The notes beneath the pieces were generated by a model. The model saw nothing but the letters and a program-made list of their open reading frames with translations. It was not told the origin of the DNA and made no database searches. DNA of 64,000 nt. Source: Taenia hydatigena (lineage: Eukaryota; Platyhelminthes; Cestoda; Cyclophyllidea; Taeniidae). The translations under genes were made by a program, and so were the position numbers. The stretch is from positions 8,390,734 to 8,454,733 of the forward strand of contig JADWOT020000004.1 of the NCBI GenBank assembly GCA_036345935.2, given 5' to 3'. Of this stretch, positions 12,046 through 21,779 are shown in pieces (positions within the stretch are counted from its first letter, which is position 1; every line of letters begins with the position of its first letter).

Positions 12046-12588
12046 TTCGGCGGATTGAGTGTACCGAATGTTACCTTCCTAAATGCGAACTATTCGTTCA
12101 TGCAGGATATAAGAGACACGGTTTTCTGATTGAAGGTGTTGGAAACGGTGTTGAGGTGTGAGTGCCATGCAAGAGCGAAACAGGTGCGAGCCTGTGGCCT
12201 GGTAAGCATGCTAGATAAGTCAGATGTTATTATCTTCTTACAATGGCTGGTTTTGCCGATTCATTTTTAAATCTAAGATATTCCGGCATTGTCGCTTTTA
12301 CCACTGTGAAATGAGGTGATGCCAATGTGAAGTAGGTGTGGAGTAATTGGAAGTGTAGTTATGATGCTTTGATATGCACGAATGATTCCCTGTGCGGCAC
12401 ATTGTCATATTCGATAATCACTTGTCTAAGGTTATAGGCTTAGAAACTGTCACTATAGTTGTTGTGGTGCCGTACCGTTGACATGAGTTTGATTAATTCC
12501 TTTCAGACCAATGTTTCCTCTACTGATGATGGACACGCGTGGTGGTTAACACATTTCCCCCTTATCCCATACGGAATCAGCTTGCAGC

Positions 12589-12708
12589 ATGGGAGATGGG
12601 GAGACTGACGATGCAGTAGCCTTACCGAGGAGAGCACGGCGGATGGCGCTGGACAAGGCGAAGTGGACCATGTTATGCGTTGGTGGTTCCTTGAATGACG
12701 GATTTTAG
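12589..12708 (+). pseudogene. exon-like frame i, block A
   Basis: An ATG frame MGDGETDDAVALPRRARR continues MALDKAKW, LCVGGSLNDGF and stops at TAG. The copy at 31096-31218 reads MGDDATDDAVALPRRARR, MALDEAKW, LCVGGLLNDGFW, so about 80 percent of residues agree without an indel. A GTGAGG splice-donor-like site follows the end in block A and GTGATG in block C. I do not recognise the protein. It may be one exon of a duplicated multi-exon gene or an untranslated relic. Confidence 0.4.
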
Positions 12709-13326
12709 TGGTGAGGCCACTTAAATGCGCCATCGTTGTATCTCTTCGCAGTGGTATTTTGAATGCACGTGTATGTACTTAACCCGAGTATGATGTCCTC
12801 TTTTGTCTTCTGGGGGAAGGCAAGTGCTGAGAAAACTGCAGTGCGTATGTATGAATTGGTGATAGAGATGTTCTATTGTGGATTGAAGGTTCGCTGGCCA
12901 TAACTCATTTGCTTCAGGATGTGTAGAACTGCTCTTGCTTTGTTGGGTGGCAGATAATTGTTGGCTGTACAGGTAATGAGTGCATTTTGAAGTAGATTGC
13001 CTACTGTTGGAGGTGTCATGAGTCTTTAGGAGGAGTGGCATGCTGTCACTTAGCCTTAAGAATGGCTTTAGAAGGTGCAGAGTGTGTAACTAGTGGGTGA
13101 TTGGGTCGGTGGGTGTGAAGCAGAAAGGGGGATGTTTGTGCAAGAAGGAAGAGAAGATGCCTCCAACCGCTCTGCACATGGGCATGTATGCTAAGTAGGC
13201 GAGAAGGGACGGAAGGCTCCATGCTGCTTGATTAATCTCATAACACCATCTCCTCCGCAATGCGTTCCAAATGGTAGTTGTGTTGTCATTCCATCACGCG
13301 GTTCCCTTAAGCAGACGTGGTAGCTA

Positions 13327-13680
13327 TTGCCACCACAGGGCAACTATGCGGAGTTGAATGAAACGCTGATGGAACATGCAGACGGGATGCAGATTATTGT
13401 GGGAGATTGGTTTGTCGAACGCCTTTCAATAACATCTGTTGGTGTGTCTGCAGTCGTTTGTATCTTATACCTCTGCCAAGTTATGTTGGACTGTTGGCCT
13501 GCATGTTCTGATGTAGGCATGTGGTGGAAATATCAAATCAGAAATAACATGAAATGTTCTTTATGTCAGACTTGTCACGATGGAAGTAAATTAAAGGTAT
13601 TCGCTGTGAGATCATTAATTGTTTTTCAGCGTCCGAAATTTGTTTTGGCAAGGATAACGATAGTTTCGCTTAAAAATTAG
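13327..13680 (+). pseudogene. exon-like frame ii, block A (membrane segment)
   Basis: An open frame of 117 codons includes VGDWFVERLSITSVGVSA and the hydrophobic VVCILYLCQVML, matching VGDLLVKQLPITPAGVSA and ILCIFCLCRKIML of the frame at 31903-32112. Agreement fades after the hydrophobic part. The first listed methionine is a non-ATG start in some readings, so only the conserved core (about 13395-13490) is well supported. One membrane-spanning helix is plausible. Function unknown. Confidence 0.35.
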
Positions 13681-13689
13681 CCTCCTTAT

Positions 13690-13944
13690 TTGTGTGGTGG
13701 AGCTTCGCGCAAGTTACCTCTAAAACAAATACGTGACATTGTATTGTTGCATAATATGGCGACACGTGGATGTAATCTACGGGGCCTAGAGAAAACAAAC
13801 TCGTTCGAGCTATCTAAGAATGAGTTAATGTTTCCTCGTAATGCTGCATTGTGGAGAGGTTTTGCCTCACAAGGCGACAACGGCGACGACCATGAGAACG
13901 TCGTAAAACCACGCTGATGGGTCTCGATGACAAAGGAAAAGTAG
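13690..13944 (+). pseudogene. exon-like frame iii, block A (C-terminal)
   Basis: The frame reads GCNLRGLEKTNSFELSKNEL and LWRGFASQGDNGDDHENVV, hits TGA at 13915-13917, then continues WVSMTKEK and stops at TAG 13942-13944. The paired frame at 32346-32534 reads through that position with CGA (arginine) and ends at the homologous TAG. A shared terminator and a lone CpG-type stop suggest a real ancestral C-terminus and decay of this copy. Confidence 0.45.
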
Positions 13945-14109
13945 TCGACAAACAGCAAATAGGTCTCAAGAATAGGGATGCTAAAACACAGCAATAAGTT
14001 GTTCTTGGTTGTGGAACACTAACTGGAAAGCGGTTGGGCAATTTCAATGTGTGCAACAAATGTGATGCAGCGTTCCAAGACTTCATTAAAAGCAAAAGAG
14101 GGCATAATC

Positions 14110-14255
14110 CTTAAATAGAATGTATATATATATTCAGCAAGCAGAGTGTAGAGACCGGTGGCGTGGTCCAGAGGCCAGCTCGCCCGTTTGGAGCAACATG
14201 GTCACCCAAGTCACCGTAGCCGAAACCGGCAATCAAACAAACAATGCATTAACTT
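14110..14255. repeat. partial copy of the 2741 LTR-like element
   Basis: A TATA-rich block (gtatatatatattca) is followed by 'ggcgtggtccagaggccagc', 'cgaaaccggcaatcaaacaaacaa', in the same order as 2790-2928. The left terminus is missing and the CTACA end is not preserved. Confidence 0.45.
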
Positions 14256-16140
14256 TGAGGTATTGCACAGAAATCAGAATGTAGTAAATAAAAAGCGTAA
14301 GAATTAGAAATGGGGAAACAAAAGAAGAAATTAGGCATGCGTGTGCAAAGGGTGAAAATCGTCTTGTCATAAAATACTATACAAAAGGATTGGGTGACTA
14401 TCATCAGGTTAATAAGATGAATTGAAGATAAATGTGAATGACACAAAACATTATAGGGAGAAAGGGAAACAATGAAGTAGCTTTGTTTCGCTCATGGGGG
14501 TTTAATATGCTTGAAAGAAGGGAGGAAAGAGGGGAGAAGGAGTAGGGTGGGGAGGGAATTAAGCCATATAATTATACATTGCTGCGACACCATCGTTTTT
14601 CCACTTTCTGACTACCCTGTAGTTGCTAACCTTGTTTGATGTTAAAATGCGCTAATTTCTGGAAGTCGCGAGGTTGCTACGACACATTCAACATTGCTGT
14701 ACCGCATGGAGATGGCATGGTGCAGACTAGTTCAGCTAATTTGAAACAAGTGGTCAATCATGAAAGAGAGCAATTACTGGACAAGAACTCATTGATTTGT
14801 TGCTAGAAGATGACGCGACTCAGGTGTAATAAAACACCCTCACTCACTCACTGCCATCGCTTGTTTTCGTACACTTCGCTCCCACCAACATGCCCGCAAA
14901 GGCCTGGCACGTCGGAGGCATTTGTCTTTAGCCTTGGCACAGCCGAGCCAATCGCCACAGCGATGGCAGAGATGAGATGGCAGATGAATGCGAAGAGAAA
15001 AAGCAGATGGGTTAGAGTCAGTCACGATCTCACGCTTTGCGAATACAGAGCTCATGCTGATCATGTGAGGAATGATTTGCGTATACCATGCAAGATCTTC
15101 CATAGGTGTCTCGATGGGCTTTTGCTATCGTCCAAACTTAGTGCACACTTCCGAACGTGGTTGAATAAATAGACGCAGTTAATTCTTCTACCGCTGAGCA
15201 AATCATGCAATTGAACTACAATGACTCTGCTTGAAACAGCCATTGCTCAATTAATCAAATTGAAAAAGACTTTAGTTCACTTATCGGAAGCATATAACTC
15301 CCCACAGGGCGAGTAATAATGTCACTCATGAAAGGAACCACAGTGCTGACAATGAGGGGCCTCACGTATTGGCACAATTGTGGCGACTGGGTGCAACACC
15401 TTATGGCAGATATGGAGGCTCATCAAAAGGACAGCCCTACCAATAAGGCAATGACTCAAAGTAGAAGCTACTCCTTCAAATGGACCATCTTAAGTTCAAC
15501 GAGAACTATTTTGACCACTTTATCATTCTATCTTACGGCTACCAACCACCGTCTCGCATGTGTGGCCCATCTAGCCACTTCTTCCTCCCTTCCTTCGTTC
15601 CTTCCTCCCTTCCTTCCTTTCTTCCGTCCCTCCTTCCTCTTTCCTTCTCTTCTTCGAAAAGCAAGCCTGCTGTCCCACTTCTGTGGTATGTGTTGGTTCT
15701 TTCCTTACCACCACCATCGAAAATGCACATACTGGATATGCTGCATAAATGCCTTCGACACTCACATCCGTCTTCCTATCACATGCAGCAACAGAAACCC
15801 ACTACTAAAGTCATTTGAGTAACACTTTTATTCCACTCGCATCCCAACCACATTTCTAGCTCACTGGCATTGTGAAGCGACAGTACAGCCTCATCGTTGT
15901 GGGTGGTTGCTATCACTTCCACAAGCACATTCAACGCAACTTCACCTTACCTACACCACAAAGCAGTACATCGTTACAGTCGTGCCAGTAATAATTATCA
16001 TCATTAGCCGCCAACCTACACCACAATCCAGCGTGGTGATAGTGCAGTCACCACACAGAAAGCGCTGCTGACTTTCAAATGGTGAGGCTATCGATTGAAT
16101 CCATTGATCGTGTCACACACTCAAACATACCGCCACTACA
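14256..16140. other. mostly non-coding; contains repeat shared with 43 kb
   Basis: A frame at 14810-15172 (plus) and one at 14840-15103 (minus) overlap and neither is supported by a second copy. The segment 15330-15770 is homologous to 43160-43440 and shares a ~20 bp motif (accacagtgctgacaatg) with 53325. A TTCC/CCTT-rich tract occupies about 15577-15655. No gene is called. Confidence 0.4.
15480..15770. repeat. dispersed repeat, copy near 15.6 kb
   Basis: Common parts with 43165-43440: 'ctaccaaccaccgtc.cgcatgtgtg', a TTCC-rich tract, 'aaagcaagcctgctgtcccac' and 'tatgtgttggttctttccttaccacca', 'gaaaatgcacatactgga'. Copies are in the same orientation and differ by substitutions and microsatellite length. 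Confidence 0.7.
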
Positions 16141-17107
16141 ATGTTTGCAAATCGGATGTATCTGCAAATGCTCTTCGTCTTGGTGTACATTTCGCTTTGG
16201 TTTTTCGGTCACTTTGGTTTTTTCCGTTTGCGATTTTTCTTTCTCGCGTGGACCCTCGTGGACATGGCGCAAGCAGTGTCCACGAGGAGAGGTAGGTGCT
16301 CGCCTTTACACACACCTCTACTAACCTCATTGTCATGCAGGTTGCCAAAGACGCCAACAGGCTGTCTCTCACAAAGCACTTCAGACAGATGTTCATGTGG
16401 AAGAAGAGCGGGTGGAGCAAGTGGAGCAGACAGAGCAAGTGGAGGAGATGGAGAACTCGACTGGCGCATCTGATGCGAAGCTGGTGAGGTTCCAACAGAT
16501 ACTGCAATTCTTCGCCTCGCCTCCAAGTCATTCGATGCGGAGGCGGCAGCGACGGTCGGCAGAAACAGAAGGTGATACTGGCGCAGCAGACACGACCTAC
16601 GGTGTTACCGACCTTCCGGATGAGTACGAATGGAGGGAAGAAGGAGGAGGAGGTGGTGGTGTGGATAGCGCGAAGGGCCTTTGCGCTGAAAGGAGGAGGA
16701 GGATGAGAAGACGGATGGAGACAAAGGGCCGTTCGAAGAGGGACGAGGACGGGCAGCAGGAAGAGGAGGAGGAGGAGGAGGAGGTGCGGTTGGAGCGGGA
16801 GGAGCGGGTGGAGCGTGAGCGGGAGCAGGCGCAGGTGCGGGATGGGCAGCGCGAGGAGAACGAGCAGGAGCAAAAGCATGAGGAGCAGGAGGAGGACGGG
16901 AGAATGGAGAAGGAGGTGAAGAAGGAGGAGGCGCACAATGTCATCATCGAGAGTGGTCACCACGCACACGGCAAAGCAAAGAAGACGCGCAGCGGCAGGT
17001 GGCGTTGGCTCTTCACCAACGCAATCGGTGGACCCGCGTGGCACCAACAACACAAGGGACCACATCACCAACACCCACACCGGTTTACGGACTCCATGAT
17101 GCATTGA
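16141..17107 (+). CDS. candidate two-exon gene: hydrophobic N-terminus, Glu-rich body
   Basis: Exon 1 (16141-16291) starts MFANRMYLQMLFVLVYISLW and is strongly hydrophobic over about 40 residues, like a signal anchor or two short membrane helices. It ends at a good donor, AGAG|GTAGGT. The 49 bp intron has a textbook branch motif (tactaac) and ends CATGCAG. Exon 2 (16341-17107) joins in phase 1 and reads CQRRQQAVSHKALQTDVHVE, then Glu/Arg/Gln-rich coiled-coil-like sequence, to TGA at 17105. About 305 residues in total. The exon 2 frame is the one preserved in the inverted copy at 17.73-18.0 kb. The true 3' end is uncertain because a better-looking C-terminus in another phase (ending NAAASAL, 17208) could be reached by splicing. 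Family unknown. Confidence 0.5.
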
Positions 17108-17208
17108 TGATGGAGCAAAGTGTGCTTCTTGCCTACCACCAATTCACACCAAGTCAAGTTGGTGAGAGCATTGTCCTTCCTGTTAATGCAGCAGCATCTG
17201 CACTATGA
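16968..17208 (+). CDS. alternative C-terminal exon frame
   Basis: After an acceptor-like CGGCAG at about 16998, the frame reads VALALHQRNRWTRVAPTTQG, TSPTPTPVYGLHDALMMEQS, VLLAYHQFTPSQVGESIVLP, and ends NAAASAL at 17208. It has ordinary, non-repetitive protein composition, unlike the surrounding Glu-rich frame. It overlaps the end of the candidate gene in another phase, so it is either its real last exon by splicing or chance. Confidence 0.3.
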
Positions 17209-17576
17209 GCAGCAGCAGCAGGAGGAGAAGGGCGTTGTTGTTGTCGTTGTTGTGGTTGTTAGGGACACTGTAGTTGTTACGGTTGGCTCAGCAGCAGCAG
17301 CAGCAGGAGGAGGTAGATGACGATGATGACCTCCACCCATGCCAAGAGCGAAGGACTTCCGTTCTTCCGTCCGTCCGTCTCCCTTAACTTCCTTTTTTTT
17401 TCTCTCCTTTTACATTTAGTGTTCGGTTGATATGTCCTGGTGCCAACAATGTCTCCCCCATGTCCACCGTCAGAGTCGACAATTGTGCCCCTGCTGCCAT
17501 CACCGATGCCGTTGTTCACCGCCATGCGTGATGTCTCCTCGTTCTTCACTTCCTTCTCCGTTCCGATGCCTCCTCT

Positions 17577-17600
17577 CTCTCTCTCTCTCTCTCCCTCACT
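17577..17600. repeat. CT microsatellite
   Basis: A TCTCTC run followed by a CCCT/TTCC-rich tract to about 17660. Confidence 0.8.
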
Positions 17601-17730
17601 CCCTGCCTCCCTTCCCCCTCCCTCCCTCCCTCCGTCCTTCCTTTCTCCCTTCCTCTTCTTCCTCGAGTAGCTGCTTGTCTTCCACCGTCGCCCTTCCTTC
17701 TTTCGTATTCACATCTCACCCCTCCGCTTC

Positions 17731-18005
17731 CTCTCATTCGCATTCATCCGGACCTTCGGTCGTGCCGTGGACGTCTGCTGCTGATGCGTCGGCTCCTTCC
17801 ATTTCGCCACCATCAGCGACGACTTGCAGTATCCGTTGCAATCCACCAAACTTCACATCAGATGCAACTGCTTGCGAGTTCTCCCTCCGCCCACACTGCT
17901 TACCCTGCCCATTCTGTCCCACTTCCCCTGCTTCCACATGAACATTCGTCGTCTCAGGTGCTTTGTGTCAGACAGCTTCTTGGCTTCTTTGGCAACTCAC
18001 ATACC
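17731..18005 (-). pseudogene. inverted broken copy of exon 2 of the 16.1 kb gene
   Basis: On the minus strand the frame reads CQRSQEAV, a TGA, HKAPETTNVHVEAGEV, ENSQAVASDVKFGG, LQRILQVV and ends at DECE. It parallels CQRRQQAVSHKALQTDVHVE, ENSTGASDAKLV and FQQILQFF of 16343-16630. The intron acceptor has changed (ATGTGAG in place of CATGCAG) and no hydrophobic first exon is visible, so the copy is not functional. Confidence 0.6.
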
Positions 18006-18009
18006 ACCT

Positions 18010-18880
18010 TCCTTATTATCGTTCTTCTTCTTCTTCTTCTTTTTTGTTCAAATAAATCTCTTTTATTCATCAGACGAACGCCTTATCTTACTGATCACTT
18101 AGTAGGCGACAGGATGGCTGCGATGCCACAGAATCCACATTACTGTCGGTTTGGGCTCCTCACTCTCCAATGCCCACTTCGAAGCATTCAATACCCCATC
18201 CCAACTCTGTCTTATGGTCGTTGAGTTGTGTGACGCCATCTCCTTCACATTATAACAAGACCGTTTCCAGGCAGCTCTCTCCCTCCACATAAAGTCCACC
18301 CGATGGCAAACTGAAGCACACCTTTCAAGTCATTCTTCATGAATGACGAGGAAGGAGCGATGGTTGATGGGATGAAAAGAAGCCCACTGCGGTCTGTCTA
18401 TGCCGACTTGACTTCAATGCATCCAAGCAAATGATGAAGGACGACGAGCAACTAGGTGATGGCACAGCAACTGACTTCTCCAAACAGGGTCACAAGTGGC
18501 GCAACTCCTTGTATCCCCAACTAATTCACTGACTACTTCTTAACAACCCACCAACCAGTATCACTTTCGATAGAAATCTCAACTCACATGATCCCTTCAA
18601 ATTAATCAAGTGGCCGAACTCTTCTGCAAGAACTGCCTCATTCTCCACCACCTCACTCAGTGAGGGTTTGCTGCCCTAGTGGTTGCCAAGCTATCGGCGT
18701 TCGCGTCGTCCTCTCGTTAAGCTTTGGTCCCACGCCAATGAATGTGCAACCACAAAAAATATTCCACCACAACCTTCCAAAACTGCTCAGAGAAAGTCCC
18801 AACAATCTTCAACTGAAATTCAGCAAAGGACTCAAAAGGGAGATTGTTATTTAAGAGCAAGTTCAGCACTCAGGCCGATG
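18010..18880. other. no gene seen
   Basis: Begins with a TTC repeat (18023-18043) and continues without a convincing frame or internal repeat match. Confidence 0.4.
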
Positions 18881-19076
18881 TTATTGCGCATAGCACTTGC
18901 TGTTAAGCCACCCACATCCCATCGCATCGTCGGCCGGTGATGTCCATGCATACGTGGCAGTGGCAGCAGCAGCTGCAGTGGCAGAAGCGGGGCTCTGTGG
19001 AGGAGGCGAAGCATAGAAAGGTTGAACTAGCGCCGTCGACGACTCTCCAAATCCCCGTCCTTCAGGCACCTAGAAT
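18881..19076 (-). pseudogene. exon-like copy E1 (FYASPPPQS)
   Basis: After an acceptor-like AATATTCTAG on the minus strand, the frame reads VPEGRGFGESSTALVQPFYA, SPPPQSPASA, an Ala-rich run, TYAWTSPADD and stops at 18881. The tandem neighbour E2 (19.7-19.9 kb) shares QSFYSLPPPQSFASA and AYAWTSP at the same place and also follows an acceptor (AATATTGCAG). Unknown family. Confidence 0.4.
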
Positions 19077-19554
19077 ATTGACAACGAGTTGTCAGATGGA
19101 AATGCCTCCTCTTTCTTCTCCTCCCCCTCCTCCTCACAGCAAAGCACAAATCAACACTAACACGAGGGACCACCGCCAGTCTACCCAAGCAGTATACCGC
19201 AACTCCCTACCCAATTAAGCACACTCCAAACGTCGTTCAAGGCACAAACAACCCCACAAACCAACAAAATAGTCCCCATTTACCACCTATCGCGCTATAC
19301 AGTGGCAAAAAAATGCACCACGTGAGTAGAAGGACTGATTCCATCGCTCCGAACAACACCTAATCGCCACACTTCCTCATCCAACGACTTGTTGAAGTGA
19401 AGGCCACAGTCTACCAAAAGTGCTCACCCATCCGCCTTTTTCTAACGCCAAGTTAGGCTTTCGCATTAGTGAGGAACCAGAATCTTTCTCTCCGTGATTA
19501 CAGCTGGCAAGAATAAAATCCACACCTTTCAATGCGTCTAAACCTTCTTACTGG

Positions 19555-20013
19555 TTAGTTCGACCGCAAATCCAAGTCGTTTCTGATGCAAAAATTCAAC
19601 ATTGGCCCCTTACCCAGTTGGGCAGCCCAAAAGGACTGATGGAACTGCTGTTGTTGCGATACCGATCGTTGGATGAATGAATGAATGGATGAACGAATGA
19701 ATGTCCCCGTCGGTGATGTCCAGGCATACGCACCAACACAGGCAGAAGCAAAGCTCTGTGGAGGAGGCAGAGAATAGAACGATTGAGTCGCCGCTTCAAT
19801 CGATGTAGCTGCGTCCACCAACCGTCTCTGCCGTGCAGTATCACAATCCTTCCTTCGCCTTCCAAGCATTCCAAACCGTTGCACCTGCAATATTGAAAGA
19901 GTTGTAAGACGGAGATGCTTTCCCACTCCCTCTCCTAGCGCAAAGCACAGACCAGCAGAGCCACCACCTCCAATCCATCCAAGCAGTGCACCACAGCCGC
20001 ATTGCAACACCAA
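19555..20013 (-). pseudogene. exon-like copy E2 (FYSLPPPQS)
   Basis: The open frame spans an acceptor-like TTTCAATATTGCAG at about 19887; the part after it (QRFGMLGRRRKDCDTARQRR, ATQSFYSLPPPQSFASA, YAWTSP) is the piece shared with E1. Sequence before the acceptor also matches E1's flank (GTGCACTGCTTGG against GTATACTGCTTGG), so 18.9-19.2 and 19.7-20.0 kb are a tandem duplication that includes intron. Later residues are Gln/Ser-rich and unmatched. Confidence 0.4.
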
Positions 20014-20288
20014 TCCGCCCCCACCTTGCCCCTCCCACTTCCTCCCCTCCCCCTCCCCATCCTCCTCTTCACAACTACCTGCTTGTGCCTTTTCAACCCA
20101 TTCGCATTCTCAAGACTACGTCTCAGTAGTAGTGAGAACAGCGCCACCACTCATCACCTATACAGTCAGCAACAAATTAACTTCCACCCTCCCACACCAA
20201 CAACATCCCCCTACCTTCGAAAGCAAAATATGCTGCACTTGCCACCAGTGACCTCTCACCCATAGCGCTTCTATTCGTCGTCGTCGTT

Positions 20289-20316
20289 GTCACCGTCACC
20301 GTCACCGTCACCGTCG
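20289..20316. repeat. GTCACC hexanucleotide repeat
   Basis: Four to five tandem copies of caccgt. Confidence 0.8.
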
Positions 20317-20578
20317 TAAGAGAGCGTCACCTTCACTCTTCCACACATAAGCACGACACGCCTCCCCTAGTCTCTCCCCTCCCTCTCCGCCACCCCCCCT
20401 CCCCATCAACCCACTCAGCCACCCATGTCCCCCGAAGACAAAGAGATGCTCACATAATAGCAGTAGTAGTCCCTGTCGTCCATGCCTGCCGACACCTACA
20501 TCGCACAACCCAGACCGAGACGCCACAACCGCCAACGCCAACGCCGCGAATCACTCCAACATCTCGCACTGCCCACCA

Positions 20579-21118
20579 TCACTCCACACAATCATCAAAT
20601 GCTACTACACCATCACCACAGTAAGTTTGTAGCATCTGAAAAGGGAAAAAAACCAAGCAATGCAGAGATGGACGTGAAACAGTCCAATGCAACGGCGACG
20701 GCATCCATATTCCCCTTTGCCATTGCCACCGACGCCAAAGATAAGTGTTGTTGGCAGCCTGATGAGTCTGTGATGTCGTTAAAAATAGACCCATCATCAT
20801 CCGCCATCCCCACAATCTCATCAAATCAATGAGCATACCAAAAAAGCCAACAGCAGCCCAATTAAAAAGGGCATTGCAAAACATGGAAGGTCGAATATAA
20901 CACCAAGCAACGCTGTCGAAACAAGTCAATGTGCTATTGGGTGACATCTCGTCTACGCGTTCCATCACAGTGGTATAGCACCTGCACTCAAGGGCCATGG
21001 GAAGATGAGCACCAGCAGCGTAGTCAATGCAGACGGGCTTCGTCTCACTACCTATGGCCAGTGGGCAGGAGTACATGCGCTTGCAATTTACCTCAGTGCA
21101 AATCGCCACCCCACACAC
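20579..21118 (-). CDS. Cys-rich membrane-protein-like frame, copy B
   Basis: A 179-codon frame reads AICTEVNCKRMYSCPLAIG, VCIDYAAGAHLPMALECRC, VDEMSPNSTLTCFDSVAWC, then the hydrophobic FNWAAVGFFGMLIDLM. The copy at 29840-30299 (plus) keeps AVCAEVNCDRMCSC, VCIDY, MALECR, VDEMPPNSTLTCFDSVEWC and AIFYCGAAGFYGVLINL, with conserved cysteines and an N-glycosylation-type NST. This looks like a secreted or surface Cys-rich segment followed by a membrane helix. Upstream modules at 21146-21427 and 21491-21736 belong to the same block. The rest of the frame (Met/Trp-rich) is less convincing. Not assigned to a family. Confidence 0.42.
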   Translation of the reverse strand: MCGVAICTEVNCKRMYSCPLAIGSETKPVCIDYAAGAHLPMALECRCYTTVMERVDEMSPNSTLTCFDSVAWCYIRPSMFCNALFNWAAVGFFGMLIDLMRLWGWRMMMGLFLTTSQTHQAANNTYLWRRWQWQRGIWMPSPLHWTVSRPSLHCLVFFPFQMLQTYCGDGVVAFDDCVE

Positions 21119-21145
21119 CGATCACCCATCGCATCACAAACGCAA

Positions 21146-21427
21146 TCACATCAACAGCAGCCACGCACCACCCCAGACAACTTCGACTCCAACGCTGACT
21201 GTCTGCAAAATACTCACACTTCCGCTACAGGACAGTCCCAAGCCTACACTCCACCAGGCAGTCAACATTATAAAAACTGCTACTCGTAAAGAATCCACTG
21301 GCACATCCAGCCACCACCTGCATCTCATGCATGCGGCAACCCTAACGTCCTGCCTCACACCCACCATATACCCCTCGTCATCAACTCCCAAACGGTAAAC
21401 AACAAACACCCACTGCTTCACCTCCAT
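21146..21427 (-). pseudogene. module beta, copy B
   Basis: The end of this frame (SILQTVSVGVEVVWGGAWLL) matches NILQAGSVGVGAAWSVAWLL at 29700-29773 and NILQAASVGVGVASSAAWLF at 35825-35885. An acceptor-like TATTTTGCAG lies exactly within the conserved ILQ codons in all three copies. Upstream, a one-base shift moves the GCASGFF motif out of frame in this copy only. Confidence 0.38.
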
Positions 21428-21490
21428 GCAATCACATCACAGTGCAAACTGATAAACCCAACACATCCCCTCATCCCCCCCTCCATCTCC

Positions 21491-21736
21491 TCATACGGCT
21501 TGCATACCACAATCCCATCCACATGCAACCACCAAAACACCTGGACAGTGGAGGTGGCGACCCACTTTTCCTTTGAAACAGATATACATAAACAACCATT
21601 CGTCATGACAGACTTCCCAGGTCCGCTCGATACCGTGCAAGGTGCAATCTACCAGTGTACTTCCGCACCCACGCACCACCTCGGCACTATGCTCCCCACA
21701 GACCTGTGCAAAATAAGCAAACAAATAACCAAACAA
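21491..21736 (-). pseudogene. module alpha, copy B (Cys-rich)
   Basis: The frame reads DCTLHGIERTWEVCHDEWLF, YICFKGKVGRHLHCPGVL and ACGWDCGMQA, then a donor-like GTATGAGG. The plus-strand copy at 29262-29451 keeps TLHGIEWTWEVCHDE (then TAG for W), CFKGKVDGHLHCP, ACGWNCGMQD and the same GTATGAGG. A shorter third copy is at 35470-35550. Six cysteines at fixed places suggest a disulfide-bonded domain. The family is unknown to me. Confidence 0.42.
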
Positions 21737-21779
21737 CCCAGTTCCAAAAATATGCGCTTAAATATGGGATAAGCTGCAT

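Larger units (their letters stand above)
7851..12089 (-). mobile_element. degenerate Ty3/gypsy LTR retrotransposon
   Basis: On the minus strand the order is gag, protease, RT, RNase H, integrase, then a polypurine tract and a 226 bp LTR, which is the Ty3/gypsy (Metaviridae-type) order. Protease DSGA, RT YLDD, RNase H DALSR, and integrase HHCC and D,D-35-E signatures are all visible. The element is inactive: stops at 11850 (gag), 10798, 10528, 10219 and 8441, and frameshifts near 10165 and in an A8 run near 9790. The 5' end keeps only a trace of LTR beside a primer-binding-like site and then abuts a duplicated gene block. The two other RT relics in the window (3.1 and 63.7 kb) are the same family. 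Confidence 0.93.
11370..12089 (-). pseudogene. gypsy gag-like protein
   Basis: The frame is open from 12089 to 11370 apart from one TAA at 11850-11852, giving about 239 codons. Its middle (FGDWMKTVGFNIQLYP, QRIPLILHALP, then CCEILAQLLIDQ and EGYAGVLQILAERAF) has the helical, capsid-like character of gypsy gag. No CCHC zinc knuckle is visible before the protease frame. The frame reads straight through the primer-site-like sequence into the LTR trace without a stop. It is called gag from its position upstream of protease and from composition. Confidence 0.7.
12150..14095 (+). repeat. duplicated gene block A (pair with 30380-32660)
   Basis: Block A aligns in the same order and orientation with block C over nearly its whole length: 'taagcatg.tagata' near 12203/30417, the 'gatggacacgcgtg' segment at 12529/31036, 'cattccatcacgcggttcccttaag' at 13289/31803, and 'gaatagggatgcta' at 13970/32560. 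Three reading frames agree between copies (separate entries). Block C is longer because it contains a GT microsatellite and extra sequence. The gypsy 5' end abuts block A, so insertion may have truncated its left part. Confidence 0.75.

Noticed and set aside
15539..15765. Arg/Glu/Lys-rich minus frames
   Set aside because: They translate a TTCC microsatellite tract within a dispersed repeat.
16136..17104. 322-codon minus-strand frame, Leu/Pro-rich
   Set aside because: It is the complement of the Glu/Arg-rich plus frame. Plus-strand splicing phase and the inverted copy support the other strand.
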